A DNA stretch of 7,878 nt from a bacterium (lineage in GTDB: Bacteria; CBDUZB01; JAGLHV01), in assembly GCA_023132075.1 (NCBI GenBank), contig JAGLYT010000069.1:1-7878 (forward strand), written 5' to 3'. Of the stretch, positions 1 to 7,878 are shown one piece after another; the first letter of the stretch is position 1; each line of letters starts with the position of its first letter. A program made the translations under genes and the position numbers. The notes under the pieces are model-generated. The model saw only the letters and a program-made list of their open reading frames with translations. It did no database searches and was not told the origin of the DNA.

Positions 1-2
1 AA

Positions 3-131
3 TGGAATAAAGCCTTAAAACAAGCAGGTCTGGAAGAATACGAGGCAGAAACGATTGAGCAGATACTTCAAAATATAATACAAACCAAAAATGTCCCACA
101 AGATTTAATAAAAGAAATAAAAGAAGATAAA
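3..131 (+). repeat. Tail of an X module (copy 0), in frame
   Basis: Residues 1-43 match the tail of the complete X module at 4326-4472. Both begin with a W-x-K/R-x-I/L-K-x-x-G pattern and end with ET-I/V...KNVP-x-x-LI-x-EI-x-x-D-K/R. The copies differ by a six-residue gap between the two blocks. The rest of this X copy, including any HExxE motif, would lie to the left of the window. This shows that the gene carries at least three X modules. The match is at protein level, and the nucleotide sequences have diverged more than those of the other two copies. Confidence 0.75.
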
Positions 132-3100
132 AAAAATCAGCGGGAGTTGGGACAGATAGCGAAAACAGTATTACATTTGTCGGATGATGAGGGCGAACAA
201 AAATTGGATGTAGTTAAGTTGGAAAGGACAATAAAATTATTGGAATTGTTAAATATGATCATAAATAAATTAGATAGTTTAAGCAGTGATGAACTTATAA
301 ATGCGGCAGAAGCGGTTAAAGCATTTTGCAATGCGGGATTGATTGATAAAGAAAAGGCAAAAGAGAAAATTTCTCCGTGTTTAGATAAGCTCATAATTAA
401 ATTAGATGATTTAGATGATATTGTATGTATGAATGCAGCACAATCACTCAAAGCGTTTGCTGAAGCAGGATTGATTGATAAAAAGAAATTTTCCCTATAT
501 TTAGATAAACTCAAAGCTAAATTACCAAATGCAGATAGTTATGTCTTTATAACAACTGCAAGAATACTTAAAGGACTTGCTGAAGCAGGATTGATTGATA
601 AGAAAGAAACAAGAAAGGAAATTTCTCCATATTTAGATAAACACATAAATAATTTTGTTACTTTGGGTCATTGGGAATTTCTATGGGTTGCAGAGGCGCT
701 TAATGTTCTTACCAAAACAGGGTTGATTGATAAAGAAGGGACAAAAAAGAAAATTTCCCTGTCTTTAGTTTTAGATAAACTTATGGCTGAATTAAATGGT
801 TCAAACAGGATTGGGAATATGAATGCAGCACAAGCGATTAAAATGTTTGTCGAAGCAGAGTTAATTGATAAGGAAAAAACAGGCGATAAAATTTTTTGGT
901 CTTTAGTTTCGGATAAACTTATGGCTGAGGTAGATGGTTCAAACAGGCTTGGGAAAATGAATGCAGCACAAACCATCAAAATGCTTGTCGAAGCAGAGTT
1001 AATTGATGAAAAGGAAACAGCAAAGAAAATTTCTCTATATTTAGATAAACTCATAGTTGAATTTGGTGATCGGAATAGTGCTGTATGTAGAGATATGACA
1101 GAAGCACTCAATGTGTTTGTTAAAGCAAAGTTGCTTGACAAAGAGAAAACAGCAGAGAAAATTTCTCCATATTTGGATGAACTCATAGTTAAATTGAATG
1201 ATCCACATAGCGATGAATATTTGAATGCATCAAAAGCAATTACGGCACTTGCCGAAGCAGGATTGGTTAATAAAGAGAAAACAGCAGAGAAAATTTCTCC
1301 ATATTTGGAACAACTCATAGTCAGATTAGATGATTCGGAAAGTGCTGTGTGTAAAGATACAGCAGAATCACTTAAAGCCTTTACCAAAGCAGGGTTGATT
1401 GATAAGGAAAAGACAGCTGAAAGAGTTCTTCCATATTTGTCTAAATTTATTACTGATTTAGATAGTTCCGACAAGTATACGCGTAGAAATGCAGCAAGTG
1501 TGATTAAAATGTTTGCCGAAACAGGATGGATTGAGATTGATTATAGTGTGGGAGACATAAAAGAATTATATAAGAACAAAGACGATGCACAGCTCAATAA
1601 TGTGTTTAGAGCGCTTATTATTAAAGCATACTTCCTTTTAAACATAAAAGGCAAATTATTGCCAAAAGATGCAGGATATATAGGGAGTCTCATAAAGAAG
1701 ACGGATGATATAGATGCTCTAAAAGTCATTCTTAATGTAATGGTGTATTTTACTTACCGGAAATCTCCGGAAGCTCAGGATTGGCTGGATAAACAGATGA
1801 GAAATATTTTGGAGAAATCTAAGCAAGAAGGGGAAGGATATATTTCCATAAGTGATAAGGAAAAATTAATTATCGGGTTTACCTCTAAAAGTGCCCGCCA
1901 GAGATCTTTAATGACGTTTGTAGTTAGAGAAAATATTGAACCTGAATTAAGAGTTTTTTGTATAAGGGAACTATCTAAAACAGGGATGATTGATAGTGAA
2001 TATTTGGAGATGTTTTATAAAGGAATAGAAGACAAACAAATGAAAAAACATCTAAAAATTATTTCTGATGTATATAATCAATTAAAAGATGAGATTTCTT
2101 CTGATTTTATACCACCTGTTATTTTAATCGAAATGGTAGAAAAAGGAGAGATAGATATAAAGACTTTAAAACAAAATTATAAAGGAATTAAAAAATTAGA
2201 AGAAACTAAAGATGTTACTGTAATTATTCGTGGATTAGCGAAAGACGATGAATTATTGCTTGCCTACTATTGTTTTAGTCGTCCGGACTTTATTTATCCC
2301 GGAGTAGTTTTTATGAGTTTTGAACGATTTAAAAAAATTATTGAGGATGCATATAATAATCTTTCTAAAGTGGATGAAAGCGTAATTAATGATATATTAA
2401 AAGATGCTTTTATTAAAGCCGGTGTATCTAAAAAAGAAGCGGAAGAAATAGCAGAAAGTTTAATAAAAGGTGGTCCGCCTTTACCGAAAAATTCAAAATA
2501 TTTAGATAAAAAAGGCAATTTTATTCCTCAGAAAATAGAATTGGGACAAAGAATGCCTGACAGAATCCCAGAGCTTAAGAAAGCAGAAGAAAGCTTTGAT
2601 TTGGCGAAAGAGAGTATAATAAAGATTCTCAAGATAAATTTTTTATTAAAGAGCATAAATAGAGGGCTGGAAAAAATAGTGGATGGAGAAAAAAGAGATA
2701 TTAAAGAAAAGTACGATACTATCTTAGAATCCTTGAGCAGTATAGGAGATATAACAGAAGTTTTTGAAGAACTTATTAAATTAAATAATCAAATTTATAC
2801 CGCTTCAGATATTGTAGTTGAAGAAAGATTAGAGAAAGATGTGAAAAGAATAATAAAGAAAGCGGATAAATTAAGATATTCTAATGTTATAATGAAAAAA
2901 ATAAAGGAAGATGGAACAGAAAGGCAGGATTTTAGTTTTGATAATATAAATATAGGATTATTAAGGAATGCTATGGAGAGGATGGTTAAAAAGTTTAATG
3001 CATATAAAAAAGGTAAAAAACTTATTGAATTAGAGGAAAGAGTATTGAAGAAAGAGAAGGATCCAAATTCGGAAGAAATAACAGCACAGGATATATTAAG

Positions 3101-6100
3101 ATTTATGTTCAGAGGTATTGAGGGAGAAGCGAATATTGAGAATAAGGGGCTTAGAGGAATATTTAATGAATCTTTGGGAGATTTGGTGGGAAGTTTCGGC
3201 AATTATGAAGTTATTTTTAGGGATGAAGGAGTAGATTTCTTCAGAGGTAGTGTGGTGGTATGGCTTGATTATGTAAATAAGTGGAATATATTTGAATCGC
3301 TAAAATTTTCAGATGGGGCACAATGTTGTAACAGTTCGGATCCAAAAATAAACAGTATTTATGGTGGGGGGATATACGATAGAAATGCTCATCGTTGGAT
3401 TTTAGATATGCCAACAGGATTTTTTCAAATAAGTACGGAGTCAAGAGGGGGGGAACATTTAGGTTGGTTAAAAGAGTGGATGGGATTAGATGAAGAAGGA
3501 TTACCCTTTGTTGGTTCAAATTATATTTATCTTAAATCCGGGTATCAGGTTGAAGAGCTTAGCGGTGCTCTTTGGGATAAAATAGAGGAGATATTTAATT
3601 CAATAAAAATATCAAAACTTGCCCAGGCGAGACCAGGACATCCAGCTACTAATTCTTCCCGTCCGCCCAGTGATTATAAGGAAGAATGGTTAAGTTTTAT
3701 TAGATTACAGAGTTTAAAAGATGGTATGCCTATTCAGGCAGATGTAAAATTCACAGGGAATGAACCAATCGAAGGTTCTTTTTTTGTTAAGAAATTAGAA
3801 GCGACCGTTTCTGAGGACAAATTAATGGCAGCTTTTGGCTATAATATAAAAACCTTAATACAGGTTGTCTTAAATATAACGGATGCAGTATTAAACCCGA
3901 TAAACATAATCAATCTGTTTTTAGGGGAGAAGAAGGAAGGAGAAGGAAAAAGAGAATACGAAGTAGAAGTCTCGGAAAAGATAAAAGAAATGATAATAAA
4001 AAACATTCCCCCGGAATTTTTAGAACAGGCAGGGGCAAAAAAAGTACAGGTAAGGGCAAGTACGAGAGAAGATTTGGTAAGTATGAAAGAAATGTGGGCA
4101 ATGGCGGGGTTTGCGAAACACCCTGATAAAGACGATACGTTGGTATTCTATATACATCAGGAATATTTAGATGAGTTAAAAGCATTGGGAACAGACAGAG
4201 ATAATATGCTTGCTGCTTTGGCGAGGCATGAGGTTTGGGAGTATAAATTAGTAAATATATATGGTATATCGCAAAATATAGCCCACCTGATTGTTTCTTC
4301 AAATATAAACAAAGATACGAATGAATGGATTAGAGAAATAAAAAAATCAGGGTTTAGCGAATCAGAAATTAGAGAATTTAAAAAAACAGAAACAGTGAAG
4401 GATATAATTACAAAGATAGCAAATTACAAGAATGTTCCAACAGAACTAATAAGTGAAATAAGAAAAGATAGAGTTTTTCAATGGGGGTTAGAATGGGTTG
4501 CAATGGATATTACAGAAGTAAGAGAAAAAATTCTTAATACCCAAGGTGGGGAAGCTCTGATGCATATAGCCGGTGAGGGAGGAAAAGAGTGTGTTCGTAA
4601 GATGCTTACCTGGCTTTGTAAAGATAAAAGATTAAAGATAATTGCTGAAAGAAAAATCGGGTTTGTGGATTGGAACAATGTTGTTTATGAAGCAATTAAT
4701 GGAAATGCCCTTGATAAACTTCTTGCTTGGTTTGGTCGAGATGATAGATTTGAGATAGTTGCTAAAGGTAAAGATAGTTTTAAAGATTGGCCGAGGTCTA
4801 TTTACAGGGCGAATACAAATAAAATACTTGATAAAATTCTCGGTTTGCTTGGAAATGAAAAAGTACTTAAGAAAATATCTGAGAGAGGAGCTTTGGATGA
4901 ATTAGTAGAGTTTTTAAGCATTACTGCTGCCAGGGATAAAGAACAAATAGATGAAATTTATATTAAAGAGATTTTAATTCGGCTAAATAAAAAAGAGGTA
5001 ATTAGTGATGAAGAATTGCGTTTACTAAATAAAGAACTAATTACTATTTCAAAGACAATTGAAGAAAATATAATAAAAGTAGAGGATCTCCTGGCAAAGT
5101 TATTAATGGAAGAGGTAACAGTTTCACAAACAAAGACAGAGATAGTAGATTTGCCCGGGCGGTTACCGTTACAGGTTAAAGAAGATGAACTTTCACCAAC
5201 TGATAAGATCAAGCTGCAAGTTCTAAGAAAAGTGTTTGCAAAAAAAGAAGTTACCGGTGATGATATTAATAATTATGAGAATATTATTTCAGAAAATGTG
5301 AAAACGCTGATAGAAAAGCAACGAAAGATTAAAACCCCACTTGAAATTTTAAAAGATTTGGCAAAAATAGAAACTACAGCTGAAACAATCAATGTTGTCT
5401 GCTACGTTTATAAAATGATGTATATTCGTATTTCTTTACAGCCAAAAGATTTTTTGCGGGGGGATAATAAGAAATTAAAATTAAAGATTATGGAGATATT
5501 GAGGGAAAACGGTTTATACAAAGACAAATTTTTAAAAGATGTTATAAAATATATTTTTAAGATGCAAGGTATTTGTTACGAATGCGGTGTTATGAACATT
5601 TTAAATGATGCAGAAAGTAGGCAAATCAATGAGAATTCCATAGGATTTATAATTAATACACTTAAAGAGGTTTATGAGGATGAAAGAACCGAGGATATTT
5701 ATATAAAAGAAAATGTCATTAAAACCTTACAAAGAATAGGAACTTATAGTAGGAAGGAATTTGCAGATATAACAATCAGTAAAGTTTTAGACGAGATAGG
5801 AGTTTCTGATAAGATAACTAAAATTCTTGAAGATCTTAATAAAACCGAAGAAAGTAGTTTTCTTAAACTGAAGATTATACGTTCTTTAATAAAAATGGGT
5901 CAAATTGAAAAAGATGAAGCACTTAGTCGGCTTAAAGATTTATTTAATAAGATTCACCATGACTTATTTGACGGTAAAGACATTAATAAAAGTGAGTATT
6001 CCTGTATGTTGGCGGAAATTGTTTATATTTGTGATAACGAAATTCTTCACATTTCGCAGGGTAAAGGGCTTCATTATTGGCTTTATAATACTTTAAAACT

Positions 6101-7877
6101 TTCTATTTTGAGATATATACCCACCCTCAAAGAAGCAAATGAATTGTTATCTATTCAGGAAACCGGAAATGAACCGATAGAGGTTGACATACAATATCCA
6201 AATAGAGACAAAAAGCTAAAAGATTATGTCAGGGGAATAATGACAATATTTGAAGAAGAACTTCTTTCTAAAAAGAATAGATTGACAGAAGAGGAGTTAA
6301 CAGAAATATACACGATAATTGGTGGACAAGCAGGGTTTAAAGACAAATCTGTATTAATATTAGATGAAGAGGAAGAGACAGATCTTTATAATATTTATAA
6401 CGATTTTAGTGTGGGAATATATGCGTTGGAAGAATTAAAGACAAAGTTATTTCTTTATGGAACATTAGCTCATGAGTATGTTCATAATATTCTACATACG
6501 AAATTTAATTTTTTCACTAAAGAGGGAGAAGATAGTGCAGCCATACATGAATTAATAGCAGATTTAGGAGAATCTGCTTTCTTCCACAAAAAATTAAGCA
6601 AAGAAGATGCAATTACGGCAATTAAAAGAGAAACAAAAGAATTGAAATATGGGATATTATGGAGACAGTATGAGAGTGAAAATAAGTCCACATTTATTGT
6701 TAATAAAAGAGATGAACATAAAGTTCCCAAAGCACAATTTTTCTGGATTCTTAAGGGATTAAGAGAAATTGGCGGAGAAGATATCGGAGATGTTGACTTT
6801 AGTAAATTATTTAATAATGCTTTGGAAATTATAGATAAAACTCCTAAAACAGATTATGATAATTTGACACTTAAAGAATTTACAGAAAGATTAATTAAAA
6901 GGTATTATGATATAGAGGTAACTGATGAAGCAATCACAGTAGAAAAAGCAGAGCAAGGTGTAACAGTGTTAACCTATAGAGAAATAAAAAACCTCATTAG
7001 AAAAATAATTGACTCCAAATATAGTGCAGGTGGAGATAATCAGCAGAAATTAAAAGAAATGACAGAGGTGCAGGATAAAATTCTTACCATCCGAGGTGGG
7101 GAAGTCCTAATGTATATAGCCGGTGAGGGAGGAGACGGGTGTTTTGAGAAAATGATTACATGGTTTAGTGTAGGCAATAGATTAAAAATAATTGCTGAAA
7201 GAAAAATCGGGTTTATGGATTGGAATAATGTTATTTATGAAGCAATTAATGGAAATGTCCTTGATAAAGTTCTTGATTTGTTTGGTAAAGATGATAAATT
7301 GGAGATAGTTGCCAAGGACAAAGATGGTTTTAACGACTGGTCGAGGTCTATTTACAAGGCGAATAGAAATAAAACACTTGATGAAATTATTAGTTTGCTT
7401 GAAAATGAGCGAATATTCAATCAAATATCGGAGAGAGGAATTTTAGGTGAATTGGTAGATCTTTTAAACATTGCTGCCGGTGAAGATGGGAAAATAGATG
7501 AAAATGCTATTAGGGCAATTTTAATTAAACTAGGTTTAGAGATTAAAGAAGAAGAACTATCGTTATCTGGATTTTCCGTTTTTGCGCGTAATTTTAAAAC
7601 CTTAATGCAGGTTGTCTTAAAGATAACGGATGCAGTATTAAATCCGATAAACATAATCAATATGTTCTTAGGGGAGAAGAAGGAAGGAGAAGAAAAAAGA
7701 GAATACGAATTTGACGTACTAAAAGAAGTAAGCGACGAAATAATAAAAAAGATACCGGAAGAATTTTTAGTACGGACAGGAATAAAAGAAGTACAAGTAA
7801 GAGGAACTACGAGGGAAGATTTGGTAAATACCGAAAAAATGTGGGCAATGGCCGGATTAGCCAAACATCCTGATAAA
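3..7877 (+). CDS. Giant multidomain protein, internal fragment open at both ends (2625 codons)
   Basis: A single + strand frame runs through the entire window with no stop codon, which cannot happen by chance over 2625 codons of AT-rich DNA. It begins before base 1 and continues past the last base, so neither start nor stop can be given. The product combines an X-module tail (residues 1-43), a ten-unit helical solenoid (about 81-514), helical and coiled-coil-like sequence (515-1059), a Cys-Cys domain (about 1060-1208), module X (1278-1490), module Y (1504-1662), a second solenoid (1663-2066), a zinc-peptidase-like domain (about 2067-2306), a second Y (2354-2511) and a partial second X (2527-2625). 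No signal peptide or convincing transmembrane helix is visible in this slice. The substrate, partners and cell location are unknown. The modular, repeat-rich architecture resembles giant proteins reported from Omnitrophota, by inference only. No named gene is recognised. Confidence 0.97.
243..1544 (+). repeat. Ten-unit alpha-solenoid repeat region, period 44 residues (132 nt)
   Basis: Residues 81-514 consist of tandem helix-turn-helix units with a consensus of NAAxxIKxF-x-EAGLIDKEKTAEKISPYLDKL split over two helices. The turn (AGLIDK or variant) starts at 333, 465, 585, 717, 855, 993, 1125, 1257, 1389 and, degenerate (TGWIE), at 1521. Spacings are 132, 120, 132, 138, 138, 132, 132, 132 and 132 nt. 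Unit 2 lost four residues before its second helix, and the two 138-nt units share a two-residue insertion (SLVLDK and SLVSDK). Helical hydrophobic spacing and unit length fit the HEAT/ARM class of alpha-solenoids, usually protein-binding scaffolds; no specific family is recognised. Positions 762-869 and 900-1007 match at 97 of 108 bases, and 1140-1177 equals 1272-1309 exactly, so the array has recent internal duplications. Confidence 0.9.
1545..3179 (+). other. Coding: helical region with one stray solenoid unit and coiled-coil-like stretches
   Basis: Residues 515-1059 have no motif that I can assign to a family. The sequence is rich in Lys, Glu, Ile and Leu and reads as nearly all helix. One isolated unit at 1980-1997 (TGMIDS, after an RELSK helix) resembles the 44-residue repeat upstream, so this part may be a worn continuation of the solenoid. 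A short GGPPLPKN loop at about 2469-2492 separates it from a long charged helical stretch (about 2550-3070) with heptad-like hydrophobic spacing suggestive of a coiled coil. No enzyme motif is visible. Confidence 0.6.
3180..3626 (+). other. Coding: compact alpha/beta-looking domain with a Cys-Cys pair
   Basis: Residues about 1060-1208 differ in composition from the flanking helices. They are rich in Gly, Trp, Tyr and Phe, with several short strand-like segments (VVVWLDYV, RWILDM, GFFQIS, NYIYLKSGY) followed by a helix (ALWDKIEEIF). A DGAQCCNSS segment places adjacent cysteines at residues 1108 and 1109. The order of strands, a GLPFVGSNYIYL strand pair and a final helix is reminiscent of acetyltransferase-like folds, but I see no diagnostic cofactor motif, so this is a guess. 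It appears once in the window. Confidence 0.5.
3627..3674 (+). other. Coding: Pro/Ser/Asn-rich interdomain linker
   Basis: Residues 1209-1224 read ARPGHPATNSSRPPSD. They contain four prolines and no long hydrophobic residues, which is typical of a flexible linker. It separates the Cys-Cys domain from a short segment leading into the X module. Confidence 0.6.
3834..4472 (+). repeat. X module, complete copy (copy 1), with an HEVWE...H motif
   Basis: Residues 1278-1490. The module opens with a hydrophobic helix (TLIQVVLNITDAVLNP at about 1284-1299) and a GEKKEGE turn. An alpha/beta-like part follows (KVQVRAS, REDLV, MWAMAGFAKHP, TLVFYIHQEYLDEL). Then comes LARHEVWEYK with His1409, Glu1410 and Glu1413, and a further histidine at 1428 (NIAHL). 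The tail carries KNVP at 4428-4439. HExxE followed by His could hold a metal ion and may be a degenerate zincin-like site; similar HE...E...AH patterns recur in giant proteins of Omnitrophota as I recall them. It matches 7581-7877 at a constant offset of 3747 nt without gaps over 3849-4131. Activity is unproven. Confidence 0.75.
4512..4988 (+). repeat. Y module, copy 1: 39-residue ankyrin-like repeats
   Basis: Residues 1504-1662. Internal units start at 4599 and 4716, each exactly 117 nt (39 residues), with a shorter third unit at 4833. Each unit has a leading helix (KMLTWL, KLLAWF, KILGLL), then (K/R)IIAE or EIVAK, then DW-x-x-x-(V/I)Y-x-A-x-x-N. The preceding GGEALMHIAGEGG followed by VRKMLTWL closely resembles the ankyrin helix-turn-helix pattern (G-x-x-x-LH-x-A-x-x-G). 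The period is longer than the usual 33 residues, so ankyrin-like is tentative. Repeats of this kind usually bind proteins. It sits 13 codons after the X tail. Copy 2 lies at 7062-7535. Confidence 0.8.
4989..6200 (+). other. Coding: second, diverged helical solenoid
   Basis: Residues 1663-2066 begin with a charged helical stretch and a short loop (VDLPGRLPL at about 5148-5174), then continue as paired helices. Two adjacent units are visible: a helix ending in RIGTYSRKE (Gly at 5739) and a helix ending in KMGQIEKDE (Gly at 5898), spaced 159 nt or 53 residues. The second resembles the GLIDKE turn of the first solenoid. A lone CYEC pair (Cys1858 and Cys1861) is present without partner cysteines. 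I recognise no catalytic motif. Confidence 0.55.
6201..6920 (+). other. Coding: gluzincin-type zinc metallopeptidase domain (thermolysin-like)
   Basis: Residues about 2067-2306. A hydrophobic helix LFLYGTLA leads into HEYVH at 6471-6485 (His2157, Glu2158, His2161), the zinc-binding and catalytic HExxH helix. After 21 residues comes HELIADLGE, with Glu2183 and Asp2187. This E-x3-D pattern corresponds to the third zinc ligand and its supporting aspartate in thermolysin-like enzymes, where the spacing is 19. Further on, DEHKVPKAQFFWILKG (His2239) followed by KLFNNALEI recalls the histidine-bearing segment and last helices of the thermolysin C-terminal lobe; this second match is tentative. All core residues are present, so the domain could be active, perhaps cleaving a target or processing the giant protein itself. 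Its substrate cannot be read from sequence. Confidence 0.75.
7062..7535 (+). repeat. Y module, copy 2
   Basis: Residues 2354-2511 match 4512-4988 at an offset of 2550 nt, dropping to 2547 after a one-codon deletion near 7471 (ITAA becomes IAA). The 39-residue units start at 7149 and 7266, and the short third unit at 7383. The DW, Y-x-A and ISERG landmarks are kept. Positions 7188-7268 match 4638-4718 at 77 of 81 bases, well above the flanks. It follows the peptidase domain after a short helical spacer (6921-7061). Confidence 0.85.
7581..7877 (+). repeat. X module, copy 2, cut by the window end
   Basis: Residues 2527-2625 match 3834-4130. The first 114 bases (7596-7709 against 3849-3962) differ at six positions, about 95% identity, and the next 169 at about 46, about 73%. 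The window ends just after AKHPDK, about 90 bases before the place where the HExxE motif would be, so it cannot be told whether this copy keeps it. Here X follows Y, the reverse of the order on the left side of the peptidase. Confidence 0.85.
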
Positions 7878-7878
7878 A

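Noticed and set aside
129-136. An eight-A run, and a seven-G run at 3447-3453, as frameshift or sequencing-error sites
   Set aside because: The same frame is open and meaningful on both sides of each run, so no frameshift is needed.
333-1406. Repeated AGLIDK resembling the LAGLIDADG motif of homing endonucleases
   Set aside because: It recurs about ten times at a 44-residue spacing as the turn of a helical repeat and lacks the acidic DG ending and the surrounding endonuclease fold.
668-1474. A 268-codon ORF on the minus strand with its own repeats (SLSKYGEIFSAVFSL-like)
   Set aside because: It is the mirror image of the solenoid repeats on the + strand (EKISPYLDKL read backwards). The + frame is open for the whole window and has coherent domains; the antisense product has none.
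243-1544. Regular direct repeats that could suggest a CRISPR array
   Set aside because: The period is 132 nt, in frame, without short constant repeats and unique spacers, and it is coding throughout.
3849-3926. Hydrophobic helix of module X as a transmembrane segment
   Set aside because: The segment contains Asn, Asp and Pro and is only moderately hydrophobic. It fits a buried or amphipathic helix better than a membrane span.
5574-5585. CYEC as a zinc finger
   Set aside because: It is a single CxxC pair with no second Cys/His pair nearby, so it is not enough to call a metal-binding finger.
5905-6096. A 63-codon + strand ORF in another frame
   Set aside because: It lies inside the giant frame, which continues unbroken through it. 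Its hydrophobic basic product is typical out-of-frame noise.
137-7864. Other minus-strand ORFs of 60-147 codons, for example at 137-514, 2795-3202, 3910-4302 and 7421-7864
   Set aside because: All lie opposite the giant + frame, are rich in Ser, Leu, Phe and Ile as expected for antisense of Lys/Glu-rich AT-rich coding DNA, and show no family features or ribosome binding context.

Overview
The whole window is coding. One reading frame on the + strand (codons starting at positions divisible by 3) stays open from base 3 to base 7877, 2625 codons without a stop. It enters from the left and leaves to the right, so the window is an internal slice of one giant gene and shows no start codon, stop codon, promoter, terminator or RNA gene. 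Residue n of the fragment starts at nucleotide 3n; residue numbers below use that rule.

The DNA is AT-rich (about two thirds A+T by eye), with a lysine/glutamate/isoleucine-rich product and standard codon use. A multi-thousand-residue protein built from helical repeats, duplicated modules and metalloprotease-like domains is the pattern described for giant genes of uncultivated bacteria such as Omnitrophota. That assignment is inference; no marker gene is present.

Layout, left to right: (1) 3-131, the tail of a module here called X; (2) 243-1544, an alpha-solenoid of ten units with a 44-residue period and a recurrent AGLIDKE turn; (3) 1545-3179, helical, partly coiled-coil-like sequence with one stray unit; (4) 3180-3626, a compact alpha/beta-looking domain with a Cys-Cys pair, then a Pro/Ser linker; (5) 3834-4472, a full X module with an HEVWE...H motif; (6) 4512-4988, module Y, built of 39-residue ankyrin-like repeats; (7) 4989-6200, a second, more diverged helical solenoid; (8) 6201-6920, a thermolysin-like zinc peptidase domain with HEYVH and a downstream E-x3-D; (9) 7062-7535, a second Y; (10) 7581-7877, a second, cut-off X.

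The X and Y modules therefore run X-Y on the left of the peptidase and Y-X on its right, all in the same strand and frame. Parts of the copies are about 95% identical in DNA while adjacent parts are about 73%, which suggests recent copying or gene conversion inside the gene. Taken together the product looks like a very large modular protein that carries at least one protease-like domain between binding-type repeats. No signal peptide or clear membrane helix lies in this slice, so its location is unknown.
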